A stretch of DNA of 64,000 nucleotides from Cytophagaceae bacterium (GTDB lineage: Bacteria; Bacteroidota; Bacteroidia; Cytophagales; Spirosomataceae). The translations under genes and the position numbers were made by a program. The notes beneath the pieces are model-generated. The model did no database searches and was not told where the DNA came from. It saw only the letters and a program-made list of their open reading frames with translations. Shown here piece after piece: positions 36,264-45,871 of the stretch. The DNA is taken from the NCBI GenBank assembly GCA_016722655.1, contig JADKIR010000004.1, positions 248,001 to 312,000 of the forward strand, in the 5' to 3' direction. Within the stretch, counting starts at the first letter, position 1, and each line of letters starts with the position of its first letter.

Positions 36264-37331
36264 TCAAAACTGATAAACCAATGCATTACAGTGCATACCC
36301 GCTCCTACCGAAGCAAAAACCACCTTCATGCCGGGTTTGATTTGGTATCCTTCCAGATTGCCTTTCAATATCAGATCGAGCATGGTAGGAATAGTAGCTA
36401 CCGAAGTGTTTCCGGTAAAGTTGATGGTAACAGGAATTTTACCATCCAACGAAAGGCCTTCTATGCCGTACATTTGTGCAAGATTGTGGGCAAAAGCGTG
36501 CAGCATTTTACCGTTGGCCTGATGAAACAGAAACATATCTACATCACTGGCAGTAAGACCGGCCTTATCCAAAGCCTTTTTAATAACTCTTGGTACCCAG
36601 GTCGTAGCATATTTATATACATCTTTCCCGTTCATTTTAAAAAGAGTAGGATCGCTCCATTCTTTATTGTATGATTTATCCAGATAAATCGCTTTTACGT
36701 CGTCGTGGGCATGAGAATAAGTGGCATAGGAAATGATTCCGCCCTGATTCTCAACATCATCGGCCGAAATAATTGCCACGCCACAACCATCCGCAAGTAT
36801 CATAGAATCCAAATCGTAGGGATCAACCAACCGGGAAGCCACTTCAACTCCAACCACCAGCACATTTTTGGCATCACCCATTTGAATGGCATGATGGGCC
36901 TGGATCACTCCCTGAACCCAACCCGGGCAACCAAACAAAATATCATAAGCAAAACAGTCATAGTTTTCAATTCCAAGGCTGTTTTTAAGCAATGCCGCCA
37001 TATTTGGCACTGTATGAAAACCTTGTCGGCCCTCCAGCATATTTCCGGCATTATGAGCCACGATGATACCATCTATCAGGTCTTTGTCCTGACCCCAGGA
37101 TTCCAATGCGTTTTCGCAGGAAGTTCGCATCAGAGGCACTGAGTCGCCGGTTTCAGGAATATACCTCCTTTCTTTTATGCCGGTGATTTGCTCCAATTTT
37201 GCAATTGTATCTTCCGGCGATTTTTCCATGGCCGAGCCATCGGGGTTAAGAAATGTACGGCTAAGGAAAAAACTATTTTCAATCCTACGCTCAGGCAAGT
37301 GTGTACCTGTAGCAGCTATAATGGTTTTCAA
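36264..37331 (-). CDS. 3-oxoacyl-ACP synthase III-like (FabH/thiolase-fold)
   Basis: A 355-residue KAS III-type condensing enzyme starting at TTG 37331 (KTIIAATGTHLPERR); no ATG is available in frame. The catalytic triad is present: Cys in DILFGCPGWVQG, His in FLFHQANGKM, Asn in NFTGNTSVATIP. The insert ENSFFLSRTFLNPDGSAMEKS near the N-terminus is longer than in housekeeping FabH, as in the Bacteroidota FabH-like group. It would condense an acyl-CoA with malonyl-ACP. Neighbouring fatty-acid hydroxylase and hydrolase genes suggest a lipid-related role. Confidence 0.88.
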   Translation of the reverse strand: MKTIIAATGTHLPERRIENSFFLSRTFLNPDGSAMEKSPEDTIAKLEQITGIKERRYIPETGDSVPLMRTSCENALESWGQDKDLIDGIIVAHNAGNMLEGRQGFHTVPNMAALLKNSLGIENYDCFAYDILFGCPGWVQGVIQAHHAIQMGDAKNVLVVGVEVASRLVDPYDLDSMILADGCGVAIISADDVENQGGIISYATYSHAHDDVKAIYLDKSYNKEWSDPTLFKMNGKDVYKYATTWVPRVIKKALDKAGLTASDVDMFLFHQANGKMLHAFAHNLAQMYGIEGLSLDGKIPVTINFTGNTSVATIPTMLDLILKGNLEGYQIKPGMKVVFASVGAGMHCNALVYQF

Positions 37332-37404
37332 ATTTATCAACAATTTATTTTACAATAATAATTCTAAAAACTAAAAAAACAGGCTAATCAAAATACAAAA
37401 CTAA

Positions 37405-38229
37405 TCATCCGGTTGGCTGACGGTAACCGGCAAACGGAATTTTGAGCATTGGCTTAATATGTTCATTTTCTGCAGTATCCATCACTGTATCAATACCATA
37501 AATCAATTTTTCACGATCGAGAGTACTAAAAGTGCCAAAAATCCTGTCCCAGATAGCAAAAATATTACCATAGTTAGTATCGGAATAGGGTAAAACATAA
37601 TGATGATGCACATGATGCATATCGGGCGTAATCAACACATAGCTCAATGCTTTGTCGAGCCATAGTGGCAATCCAATATTGGCATGATTAAATTGGCTTA
37701 ATACCACTGAAAATGACTGGTACATAAAAACCAGCCACATGGGAGCCCCGGTAATAATAACCGCCAAAGTGGTAAAAACAAACCTGAAAACACTTTCACC
37801 GGGATGATGCCGATTGGCAGTTGTAGTATCAATCTGCCTGTCAGAATGATGGATAATGTGAAACATCCACATCCATTTGACTTTATGCTCCAGCCAATGT
37901 ATGAAATAGGCACCTATCAAATCAAGAAGCATCAAACCCAATAAGGCAAAAAGCCAAAGAGGCATTGCAGGCAACCATTGTATTATTCCGAATTTATGCT
38001 CCACAACCCAATCAGAAGACTTTACCAGAGCAAAAGCCAAGGAAAGGTTAATCAATGCGGTGGTAAGTGTAAAGAAAATATTGGGTAATGCATGTCTGAT
38101 TTTATTGTATTTAAAATCAAACAGTGGGCCTATACTTTCTAATATCCAAAAGAAGGCAATACCACCAACCAGCAACAATGTTCGGTGAATGGTGGGAATA
38201 GTTTCAAAATAATTTATAATGGTTTCCAA
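37405..38229 (-). CDS. Fatty-acid hydroxylase/sterol desaturase-family membrane enzyme
   Basis: A 274-residue protein with about five membrane spans and the histidine clusters of the di-iron hydroxylase superfamily: HWLEHK, HIIHHSDRQ, NRHHPGE, and HHVHHHYVLPYSD. The family introduces hydroxyl or double bonds into lipids at the inner membrane. The gene ends 74 bp before the KAS III start on the same strand, so the two are probably co-transcribed. The substrate is unknown. Confidence 0.9.
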   Translation of the reverse strand: METIINYFETIPTIHRTLLLVGGIAFFWILESIGPLFDFKYNKIRHALPNIFFTLTTALINLSLAFALVKSSDWVVEHKFGIIQWLPAMPLWLFALLGLMLLDLIGAYFIHWLEHKVKWMWMFHIIHHSDRQIDTTTANRHHPGESVFRFVFTTLAVIITGAPMWLVFMYQSFSVVLSQFNHANIGLPLWLDKALSYVLITPDMHHVHHHYVLPYSDTNYGNIFAIWDRIFGTFSTLDREKLIYGIDTVMDTAENEHIKPMLKIPFAGYRQPTG

Positions 38230-38311
38230 ATTGAAGTTTTTTTGCCGTGAAATTATAGAATTATTTCAATATTATTTTGCACAAAAAAATTTATTTTTGA
38301 TTTGAGACCAT

Positions 38312-38351
38312 TAAAAAAATAAATAGAGTGCCCCGACACGAGACACTCTAT
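38312..38351 (-). terminator. Terminator of the universal stress gene
   Basis: Minus-strand stem ATAGAGTG / CACTCTAT extended by four G-U/G-C pairs, 5-nt loop, then a T-rich tract. It separates the stress gene from the downstream lipid genes. Confidence 0.8.
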
Positions 38352-38412
38352 AAAATTTGCAATTATTCGGAATTATTTTTTTAAACAAGTAATAGCTAAA
38401 CCAAATGAGAAT

Positions 38413-39240
38413 TTATGATTCTACATATGTGAAAACCGGAATTTTGGAGTGATTAACCACGTCTTCGGCTATACTGCCTTTGAAGAAATGATTGATTCCT
38501 GTGCGACCATGAGTGTACATGGCGATCAAATCTGCTCCGATGCTGTCTGAATATTCAAGTATTCCATCTTCAATAGTTGTAGAATTGTAGATTTCAGCTT
38601 TATAATTTTTAATACCCAGTTTTTCAGCCAATTTTACCAACTGAGCTTCAGTCTCATGATAATTAATTGCTTTCATTCCATAATCAACATAAAGGAAATG
38701 GCATTCGGCACCTTCGATTGGAAGCAATTTTAAAGCTTTTTTGATAAAATCTTCATGTTTCAAATCTACCGCAAAAACAACTTTCTTAGGTTGGAAAGGT
38801 TTGGCTTCATCTTTCAAAACAAGTACCGGGCAATTTGCCATTCTTACTACTTCTTCACTGTTTGAGCCTTTGAAAAACTCTTTGAAGCCCTCAGCACCAT
38901 GCGAACCCATCACAATGAGGTCGGCGTTGTGCTCCAAAACCGCTTCAACAAAATGATCGCCGGTTTCTTCTACTATCGGCTTGATATCAACACCACTAAA
39001 ATTAGAAATCAATTCCTGCATTTCAGTTTTGGCCTCAGTCATGATTTGATTCCAGGCATCATCTATCGAAATGCCCGATGCTCCATACAAAGAATAATAA
39101 GCACCAACGTCGGCAGTTGGATACACTTTTACATTAAGCAGGTCAATTTTACCATCAAATTTTTTGGCTAGAGAAACTGCCACTTCCAGAGCATGATTGG
39201 CCAGATGGCTCATATCGGTTGGAACTAATATCTTTTTCAT
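38413..39240 (-). CDS. Tandem universal stress protein (two Usp domains)
   Basis: A 275-residue cytoplasmic protein with two UspA domains (about 1-145 and 148-275). Each carries the nucleotide-loop signature: GSHGAEGFKEFFKGSNSEEV near 112-131 and THGRTGINHFFKGSIAEDV near 243-261. The tandem form is common in Bacteroidota and binds ATP in many cases. Single-gene transcript closed by its own terminator; regulated in other bacteria by starvation and stress. Confidence 0.92.
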   Translation of the reverse strand: MKKILVPTDMSHLANHALEVAVSLAKKFDGKIDLLNVKVYPTADVGAYYSLYGASGISIDDAWNQIMTEAKTEMQELISNFSGVDIKPIVEETGDHFVEAVLEHNADLIVMGSHGAEGFKEFFKGSNSEEVVRMANCPVLVLKDEAKPFQPKKVVFAVDLKHEDFIKKALKLLPIEGAECHFLYVDYGMKAINYHETEAQLVKLAEKLGIKNYKAEIYNSTTIEDGILEYSDSIGADLIAMYTHGRTGINHFFKGSIAEDVVNHSKIPVFTYVES

Positions 39241-39745
39241 TTTTTTTGTTATTTATATCTGAAAACTTCTTCTTTTTCGACGAAACAAAATTTCACCTTT
39301 TTCTTCAGATTTTGAATGACAGAAGGAATACCAAAAAATGATTGTGAATTTTGACTTTACTATTATTAATCAATTAGCTTAATGACATTTCTCAGAATTT
39401 TCATTTTCAGACAATATCATTTCAATTATCTAACTATTTGTATTCAAAATACTTAACACTATTTTTACAAAAAATAAAGAAATTTATTCTACATTTTGTA
39501 CAAATTCCGAATTGCACTCGAAATATAGATATACCGGAAAAGTGCAATTATTTTTTCTCGATTTGAACGCTTTTTTATTTAGGTATTTTTTCTACCAAAT
39601 CAACCTTTTGTAAATATTTTTTCTGTTTCAAAAAAAATACTGTCTTTTTATTTAAAATGATTCTCAATTGGCAAATTGTCTTTTCATTTATTCAAAAAAA
39701 AAATGTATCTATGTAAAAAAGTATTTCTTATTAAATTGATTGATT
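39241..39745. other. AT-rich intergenic region, no gene seen
   Basis: About 500 bp between divergent genes. The frame at 39676-39745 belongs to an over-extended reading of the next gene. No structured RNA, repeat or coding-like ORF was seen. Confidence 0.45.
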
Positions 39746-40194
39746 ATGAAATTATTGTTATCACTTTCACTGATATTATTTTTGGCAATTCAATTGCCCA
39801 AAACCCAAATTTTGATGAAAGTCTGGCCAAAAAATACAATGCAGACCAATTTGGAATGAAAGCCTACACTTTGGTTTTGCTAAAGACGGGCAATTTTGAA
39901 GAAAAAGACAAAACAAAACGAGACAGCCTTTTTGCAGGCCACATGGCCAATATAAACCATCTCGTAGAAATCAATAAAATGGTGGTAGCCGGGCCGCTAT
40001 TTAAAAATGACCAAAATTACAGAGGCATTTTTATTCTGGATGAAACCGACCCTGAGAAAATAAAAGAACTGATGGCTGCCGACCCCACTATTAAAACTGG
40101 CATTTTTGAGCCAATATATATTAAATGGTTTGGGTCGGCAGCATTACCGGCTTATTTGGAAGTCAACGATAAAATCTGGAGCAAAAAACCTTAA
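39746..40194 (+). pseudogene. Secreted YCII-like domain protein, broken by a T-run frameshift
   Basis: An ATG at 39746 gives a perfect signal peptide start MKLLLSLSLILF, but that frame then degenerates. The continuing mature protein (GNSIAQNPNFDESLAKKYNA to IWSKKP) is in the next frame. Adding one T to the five-T run at 39779-39783 joins them into MKLLLSLSLILFFGNSIAQ, a normal signal peptide with cleavage after IAQ. The mature part, with LFAGHMANINHLVEINKMVV and GIFILDETDPEKIKELM, matches the YCII-like fold. As sequenced, the gene has no usable start. It overlaps the convergent SIMPL gene by 4 bp. Confidence 0.75.
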
Positions 40195-40946
40195 TCTATC
40201 GAGTACTCAATATTAACCACTACTCTTACTTTTTTGTAAAGGTCATTGACACTCGATGGACTGTAACCGCCTTCACCGCCCTGACTGGCGTTGGAGTCGT
40301 CGCGGTCAATAATGGTAAAAAGTCCCTGATTGGCTTTTTTGATATCACCCAGGCCTACACCACTTTCTTTGGCAAATTGGTCTGCAGCCTTGCGGGCATT
40401 TTGAGTAGCTTCTGAAAGCATCTGTGGCTTGATGTCGTTGAGCTGGGTATATAGATATTGTACCGCCGGATTATAATCGTTGGAATTGGAAATCACCACG
40501 CCTACTTTGAGCAACTCATCGGTCATTCGGCTGATGCTCTGCACATTATCCACATCGCCAGTACGCACCTGAAGGGTATTTTCGATGATATACCGGTACT
40601 CTCCATAGTTGGCACCGCTGTAATCCTGTGCTACCTTGTCGGTCACACTCAGATTTTGTTGAATGATCTCGTCTTTTTTAATTCCTTTTTGTATCAAAAA
40701 ATTAATGATTTTTTTCTTTGAAGCCTCAATCTCCTGGCTTCCATCGCTGAGGTCATTGGTGGTCACACGAGTTTTTATAGTCCACACGGCCTGGTTGGCT
40801 TTTACCTCTTTTTCTGCAAAGCCTTTTACTGAAACCGAACGATCCTCTTTTTTAAACCGCTGTACGGCACGTCCGATAAAAAATCCATTTAGAATAAGTC
40901 CGAGAGCGATTGCGGCAGCAATCCAATACTTGTTTGTTTCGTTCAT
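40191..40946 (-). CDS. SIMPL (DUF541) domain protein
   Basis: A 251-residue protein with an N-terminal anchor (YWIAAAIALGLILNGFFIG) and a SIMPL/DUF541 domain (about 35-250: VSVKGFAEKEVKANQAVW, QQNLSVTDKV, and KVRVVVNIEYSID at the end). Members are periplasmic or membrane-attached, linked to oxidative-stress and signalling roles, with no known enzyme activity. Single gene, convergent with the frameshifted YCII-like gene. Confidence 0.9.
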   Translation of the reverse strand: MNETNKYWIAAAIALGLILNGFFIGRAVQRFKKEDRSVSVKGFAEKEVKANQAVWTIKTRVTTNDLSDGSQEIEASKKKIINFLIQKGIKKDEIIQQNLSVTDKVAQDYSGANYGEYRYIIENTLQVRTGDVDNVQSISRMTDELLKVGVVISNSNDYNPAVQYLYTQLNDIKPQMLSEATQNARKAADQFAKESGVGLGDIKKANQGLFTIIDRDDSNASQGGEGGYSPSSVNDLYKKVRVVVNIEYSID

Positions 40947-41090
40947 GACGATAGTTTAAATTATTTTGGGCGAAATATAGCAAAAATCCTATGCTTAAAA
41001 ATCAGATTAACAATTGGTTTGGTGAATATTTTGTTAATTTATCAAATCTTATGAAATTTGAATTTGAAATATCAAACTCAAAATTCTCGT

Positions 41091-41120
41091 TTTGGAATTC
41101 ATTATTAATCAATAAATTTG
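41091..41120 (+). promoter_or_regulatory. Bacteroidota promoter of the DUF433/DUF5615 module
   Basis: TTTG at 41091-41094, 18-nt spacer, TAAATTTG at 41113-41120: full match to TTTG/TAnnTTTG. Predicted leader of about 16 nt before the ATG at 41140. Confidence 0.75.
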
Positions 41121-41139
41121 CTTAAAAGTTAAGTTTAAA

Positions 41140-41358
41140 ATGGAAAGAATTACATTTAATCCGAATCAATGTGGAGGAAAACCTTGTATTAGGGGCTTGA
41201 GAATCAGAGTTACCGACGTTTTAGAGCTGCTAGCAACAGGATTAAGTATTAATGAAATTATTACAGAAGAACTTCCTGACCTGGAATATGAAGATGTAAT
41301 TGCTTGTTTGAATTATGCTGTAAAAAAACTAAACCATCCTGTCATCCAAGCAGCATGA
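41140..41358 (+). CDS. DUF433 antitoxin
   Basis: A 72-residue DUF433 protein: start MERITFNPNQCGGKPCIRGLR, then a winged-helix-like core with TDVLELLATGLSINEIITEE and a LEYEDVIACLNYA helix. DUF433 proteins are the DNA-binding antitoxin partners of PIN-like DUF5615 toxins. The stop overlaps the toxin ATG (ATGA), so the pair is translationally coupled, and the antitoxin probably represses the promoter just upstream. Confidence 0.9.
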   Translation: MERITFNPNQCGGKPCIRGLRIRVTDVLELLATGLSINEIITEELPDLEYEDVIACLNYAVKKLNHPVIQAA

Positions 41359-41690
41359 TGATAATTCTTGATGCACATATATCACCTTCTCTAGCTAACT
41401 GGATATCAGAAATTTACAACATTGAAACCTATTCTGCGAGCTTTTTAAAATTACAAAATGCGGATGATTTAGAGATATTTGAATTCGCAAAACAAAAAAA
41501 TGCAATCATAATCACCAAAGATGATGATTTTCTAAAACTAATTGAAAAATTTGGAAGTCCACCAAAAATCATTTGGCTTACTTGTGGAAATACTTCAAAA
41601 GAAAAGTTGAAAAATATTCTAAAATCATATCTCTCACAAGCTCTTCAGCTATTAGATTTATCAGATATTGTTGAAATCTCTGGAAACTAA
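41355..41690 (+). CDS. DUF5615 PIN-like toxin
   Basis: A 111-residue PIN-like protein. The start at 41355 (MMIILDAHISPSLANWI) overlaps the antitoxin stop; the frame upstream to 41304 is shadow. Acidic nuclease-site residues are visible: Asp6 in ILDAHIS, Asp/Glu in ADDLEIFEFA and the pair KDDDF near 56-60. Predicted ribonuclease toxin of a type II module. Target RNA unknown. Confidence 0.88.
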   Translation: MMIILDAHISPSLANWISEIYNIETYSASFLKLQNADDLEIFEFAKQKNAIIITKDDDFLKLIEKFGSPPKIIWLTCGNTSKEKLKNILKSYLSQALQLLDLSDIVEISGN

Positions 41691-41701
41691 AAGTTTTAAA
41701 C

Positions 41702-41731
41702 AAAAAAAGGACTTCCCTTCCGGAAAGTCCT
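41702..41731 (-). terminator. Terminator of the isocitrate dehydrogenase gene
   Basis: Minus-strand stem AGGACTT / AAGTCCT extended by CC/GG pairs, followed by seven T. It may also act on the convergent toxin transcript. Confidence 0.8.
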
Positions 41732-41753
41732 CAAATTTAAGAGTTTTTCTTAC

Positions 41754-43979
41754 TTAGATTTTACCCAAAATGGCATTGAAAGTACTGCTTGGCCTCATGG
41801 CAGCTGAAGCTTTGGCAAAATCAGGTTTATAATATCCACCTGTATCTTGAGGTTTTCCTTGTGAGCCAATCAATTCGGCATCAATTTGAGCAGCATTCGA
41901 AGTAATCTCAGCTGCAATGGGTGTAAATATGGCCTTCAAGTCCGCATCATCATTTTGAGCAGCAAGTGCCTCAGCCCAATACATCGCCAGATAAAAATGT
42001 GATCCGCGGTTGTCGATTTGTCCTACTTTACGTGCCGGCGATTTGTCATTATCCAGGAATTTTCCGGTTGCGGCATCCAGTGTATCTGCTAAAACCTGTG
42101 CTTTTTTGTTACCAAATGTATTGGCCAGGTGCTCATAAGATACAGCCAAAGCCAAAAACTCGCCCAAAGAATCCCAACGAAGATAACCTTCTTCCATAAA
42201 CTGTTGCACGTGCTTCGGTGCCGAGCCACCTGCACCGGTTTCAAACAATCCTCCACCATTCATCAGTGGAACGATAGAAAGCATTTTTGCTGAAGTACCC
42301 ACTTCCAAAATAGGGAAAAGGTCGGTGTTATAATCACGAAGTACATTTCCGGTTACCGATATGGTATCCAACCCCTGAACGATTCTTTCCAATGAAAACT
42401 GTGTAGCTTCCATTGGGGTCATGATCCTGATATCCAGGCCAGTTGTATCGTGATTGGGTAAATATTTGTTTACTTTTTCTATCAATTTGGCATCATGAGC
42501 ACGGTTTTTATCCAACCAGAAAATGGCAGGAGTTCCTGTAGCTCTGGCACGATTTACGGCCAATTTCACCCAGTCCTGAACAGGCAGATCTTTGGTCTGA
42601 CACATCCTGAAAATATCGCCAGCTTCAACTGCCTGCTCCATCAATACAGCACCCGATGCATCAGAAACGACTACTTTACCATTTGCACTCATCTGGAAAG
42701 TCTTATCATGCGAGCCATATTCTTCGGCAGCCTGAGCCATCAAACCTACGTTTGACACACTTCCCATAGTGACAGGATTCAGGGCACCATTCTTTTTGCA
42801 AAAATCAATAACCACCTGATATACACCAGCGTAACAACGGTCAGGAATTACATATTTTGTATCTTTTGACTTGCCATCTGGTCCCCACATTTGTCCCGAA
42901 GTACGAATTGCTGCAGGCATAGAGGCATCAATAATCACGTCACTCGGTACATGAAGATTGGTAATCCCTTTGTCGGAGTTAACCATCGCTAGGGCCGGAT
43001 TTTTATCATAAATCGCGGCGATGTCTGCTTCGATTTCGGCTTTCTTGTCTGCCGGCAAACTCTGGATTTTCACCAGTAAATCGCCGACACCGTTATTAGG
43101 ATTGATATTTAGTTCATCAAAAACCTGAGCATGTTTGGTAAATAAATCCTTGAAAAACACCGAAACCGCTGCTCCAAACATAATTGGATCAGAAACTTTC
43201 ATCATAGTGGCTTTCAGGTGGATAGAAAACAACACATCTTTTGCTTTCGCGTCGGTAACCTGCTCATCAATAAATGCCTTCAATTTATTCAGGCTCATAA
43301 CAGAAGTATCAATCACCTCTCCATCTTTCAATGGAGTCGATTCTTTTAATACTTTTTCGTTTCCGGCATTGTCAATAAACGATATTTTCACTGTAGTAGC
43401 TTTTTCAACTTCCACAGACTTCTCGCTTCCATAAAAATCACCATCAGTCATGTGAGACACATGCGATTTGCTGTCAGCACTCCATGCACCCATCGAATGT
43501 GGATGTTTACGGGCGTATTCTTTTACGGCTTTAGGAGCACGACGATCAGAATTACCCTCACGCAAAACAGGGTTTACTGCACTACCTTTTATTTTATCGT
43601 ATTTTGCTCTAACTTTCTTCTCTTCATCTGTGGAGGGTTCTTCAGGATAGTCAGGCAAGGCATATCCTTTGGATTGAAGCTCCTTTATGGCTGTTATCAA
43701 CTGAGGAATCGAAGCACTAACATTGGGCAATTTGATGATATTTGCCTCAGGTTGAGTAGCCAAACCGCCCAAATAAGCCAGGTCGTCGGTGATTTGCTGC
43801 TCAGGACTAAGGTATTCCGCAAAAGTGGCGACAATCCTACCTGAAAGAGAAATATCTCTGGTTTCGATTTCAACTCCTGCTGGTTTTGAAAAAGCTTCGA
43901 CTATCGGCAAAAATGAGTACGTCGCCAATGCCGGTGCTTCATCTGTTATGGTATAAATAATTTTTTCTTTATTTGACAT
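41754..43979 (-). CDS. icd: Monomeric NADP-dependent isocitrate dehydrogenase
   Basis: A 741-residue protein of the single-subunit (about 80 kDa) isocitrate dehydrogenase family, start MSNKEKIIYTITDEAPALAT. Recognisable blocks are NREGNSDRRAPKAVKEYARKHPH-type substrate loop, the MGSVSNVGLMAQAAEEYGSH block, and NGGGLFETGAGGSAPKHVQQ. It oxidises isocitrate to 2-oxoglutarate with NADP+ in the TCA cycle. Length is normal for the family and the gene is complete. Monocistronic, with its own terminator. Confidence 0.96.
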   Translation of the reverse strand: MSNKEKIIYTITDEAPALATYSFLPIVEAFSKPAGVEIETRDISLSGRIVATFAEYLSPEQQITDDLAYLGGLATQPEANIIKLPNVSASIPQLITAIKELQSKGYALPDYPEEPSTDEEKKVRAKYDKIKGSAVNPVLREGNSDRRAPKAVKEYARKHPHSMGAWSADSKSHVSHMTDGDFYGSEKSVEVEKATTVKISFIDNAGNEKVLKESTPLKDGEVIDTSVMSLNKLKAFIDEQVTDAKAKDVLFSIHLKATMMKVSDPIMFGAAVSVFFKDLFTKHAQVFDELNINPNNGVGDLLVKIQSLPADKKAEIEADIAAIYDKNPALAMVNSDKGITNLHVPSDVIIDASMPAAIRTSGQMWGPDGKSKDTKYVIPDRCYAGVYQVVIDFCKKNGALNPVTMGSVSNVGLMAQAAEEYGSHDKTFQMSANGKVVVSDASGAVLMEQAVEAGDIFRMCQTKDLPVQDWVKLAVNRARATGTPAIFWLDKNRAHDAKLIEKVNKYLPNHDTTGLDIRIMTPMEATQFSLERIVQGLDTISVTGNVLRDYNTDLFPILEVGTSAKMLSIVPLMNGGGLFETGAGGSAPKHVQQFMEEGYLRWDSLGEFLALAVSYEHLANTFGNKKAQVLADTLDAATGKFLDNDKSPARKVGQIDNRGSHFYLAMYWAEALAAQNDDADLKAIFTPIAAEITSNAAQIDAELIGSQGKPQDTGGYYKPDFAKASAAMRPSSTFNAILGKI

Positions 43980-44143
43980 CTCTTAAAATGATTGTTATAG
44001 CTTATAAAAATGATTCGGAATTTTGAACAAAAATTGCTTCTTTAGCCAAGAAAGGGCAAATATAAGTTTTTTTCCTGAAAATTTTGTAATGGATTTCCCC
44101 AAACAATTTGTGATTTTCAAAGATTCAGACCATTGTTTTTTTG

Positions 44144-44151
44144 TACTTTTG
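44144..44151 (+). promoter_or_regulatory. Candidate -7 box for the DUF1684 gene
   Basis: TACTTTTG, exact TAnnTTTG, about 22 nt before the ATG at 44173. It argues against the longer frame opening at 44023, since the box lies inside that extension. Confidence 0.5.
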
Positions 44152-44172
44152 GAAAAAAAAATAAAAAAACGA

Positions 44173-44769
44173 ATGACATATAAAAGGTATTTCAACAGAA
44201 TATCCATTTATATTTTCCTCTTATTTGGATTGATTGTTCAGGCTTTTTCACAAAATTATGTTGCAGAATTAAGTGAATTTCGGGAAAATTATATAAAAGA
44301 TGTGCACAAGAAATTTGCCAATCAAAAACTGGATTTTTTTGAGATAAATCAGAATTTCAAAATTGAAGCTGATTACAAATTGCAGAAAAAAAACAAAGTG
44401 GTGAGTTTTTTAACCTCCGATGGAATTTATAAAAAATATCAGGTTTTCGCCACTATTTCTTTTGAAATCGAAGGAAAAAAATACCATTTGACCACCTATA
44501 AATTCTATCCGGCACCCGCAATGTACCGCAAACTGGTGTTTTTACCCTTAAAAGACCTGACCGCCCCCGAGCAAACTTATGGAGCAGGCAGATATTTGGA
44601 TTTAAGTTCGGATGATTTTAAAGATGGAAAAACAGTGCTGGATTTCAACAAATTATATAATCCATACTGTGCTTATTCCGACAATTACAGCTGTCCGATT
44701 CCGCCTAAAGAAAATCATTTGGAAGTAAATATCGAGGCAGGAGAAAAATTACCTTTGACCAAACATTGA
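44173..44769 (+). CDS. Secreted DUF1684 protein
   Basis: A 198-residue protein with a signal peptide (IYIFLLFGLIVQAFSQ). The DUF1684 C-terminal signature is strong: GAGRYLDL near 131-138, VLDFNKLYNPYCAYSDNYSC near 148-168 and PIPPKENHLEVNIEAGEKLP. DUF1684 proteins are widespread in Bacteroidota and have no assigned activity; the conserved Asn-Pro-Tyr-Cys and Cys-Pro motifs suggest a ligand or metal site. The start at 44173 follows from the -7 box and signal peptide. It is 27 bp before murB and may share its transcript. Confidence 0.88.
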   Translation: MTYKRYFNRISIYIFLLFGLIVQAFSQNYVAELSEFRENYIKDVHKKFANQKLDFFEINQNFKIEADYKLQKKNKVVSFLTSDGIYKKYQVFATISFEIEGKKYHLTTYKFYPAPAMYRKLVFLPLKDLTAPEQTYGAGRYLDLSSDDFKDGKTVLDFNKLYNPYCAYSDNYSCPIPPKENHLEVNIEAGEKLPLTKH

Positions 44770-44796
44770 AATTGAATTTTTTATAGAAAAACTTTA

Positions 44797-45813
44797 ATGG
44801 TATTAGAAAACATATCCCTGAAACCTTACAATACTTTTGGAATTGAAGCCAAAGCCAGATTCTTCATCACCATAAAATCAGTTGAAGAACTGAAATCTGT
44901 TCTTAGCATTGAGGAATTCAAAAATACTAAAAAACTCTTTTTGGGAGGGGGAAGCAATGTCCTTTTGCTCAATGATTTTGATGGATTGGTACTGAAAATT
45001 GAAATTCCGGGCGTCAATAAAGTTACTGAATCAGAAAATGAGGTTATTCTGAAAGTTGGAGCAGGTGTAATCTGGCATCAACTTGTGATGTATTGTGTTG
45101 AAAATAAACATTTTGGAGTCGAAAACCTTTCCCTTATTCCCGGCACAGTGGGTGCTGCTCCCATGCAAAATATTGGGGCGTATGGTGTCGAAATCAAAGA
45201 TGTGTTTGAAAGCCTAGAAGCTCTAAATATTGAATCTAATGAGATAGAATATTTTGACCTTGAAAAATGCAGATTTAGCTACCGCGAAAGTGTATTTAAA
45301 CATGACGCCAAAGGAAAATATGTTATTCTGAATGTAAGCTTTAAACTTAAAAAACACTCAGAGCTGCATTTGGAGTATGGGGCTATTAAAGACACATTGG
45401 ATGAAATGGGAATCAAGAAACCAACTTTGAAAGATGTGAGCGATGCTGTAATCAATATCAGAAAGAATAAACTTCCAGACCCGGCAGATATAGGAAATTC
45501 GGGAAGTTTTTTCAAAAACCCGGAAATTTCCGTGAAAAAATTTAAAGACTTGAAAGAGAAATTTGTGACCATTCCCTCTTACCCCATCAATGAAAACACT
45601 GTGAAAGTACCGGCTGGGTGGCTTATTGAACAAGCAGGATGGAAAGGTTTCAGAGAAGGGAACGTAGGGGTACATTCCAGACAGGCACTGGTTTTGGTCA
45701 ATTACGGTGGGGGAACAGGAAATGAAATAAAGGCATTGTCTGAGAAAATTCAGACTTCGGTATTTGAAAAATATGGCATTAAAATCAACCCTGAAGTGAA
45801 TTTTATTGGCTAG
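44797..45813 (+). CDS. murB: UDP-N-acetylenolpyruvoylglucosamine reductase
   Basis: A 338-residue flavoprotein of the MurB family, reducing UDP-GlcNAc-enolpyruvate to UDP-MurNAc with NADPH in peptidoglycan synthesis. FAD-binding motifs LGGGSNVLLL (near 49-58) and IPGTVGAAPMQNIGAYGVEI (near 113-132), the RESVFK segment, catalytic serine in GNSGSFFKNP (near 231) and a glutamate in NPEVNFIG at the C-terminus are all present. Cytoplasmic. Confidence 0.96.
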   Translation: MVLENISLKPYNTFGIEAKARFFITIKSVEELKSVLSIEEFKNTKKLFLGGGSNVLLLNDFDGLVLKIEIPGVNKVTESENEVILKVGAGVIWHQLVMYCVENKHFGVENLSLIPGTVGAAPMQNIGAYGVEIKDVFESLEALNIESNEIEYFDLEKCRFSYRESVFKHDAKGKYVILNVSFKLKKHSELHLEYGAIKDTLDEMGIKKPTLKDVSDAVINIRKNKLPDPADIGNSGSFFKNPEISVKKFKDLKEKFVTIPSYPINENTVKVPAGWLIEQAGWKGFREGNVGVHSRQALVLVNYGGGTGNEIKALSEKIQTSVFEKYGIKINPEVNFIG

Positions 45814-45871
45814 ATAAAAAATTACCAAAAAGGATGTTTTTTTTATACCTTAATTATATTATTTTTGAACT

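Noticed and set aside
44023..44172. N-terminal extension of the DUF1684 protein
   Set aside because: Runs through a -7 box and lacks homology; the signal peptide starts at 44173.
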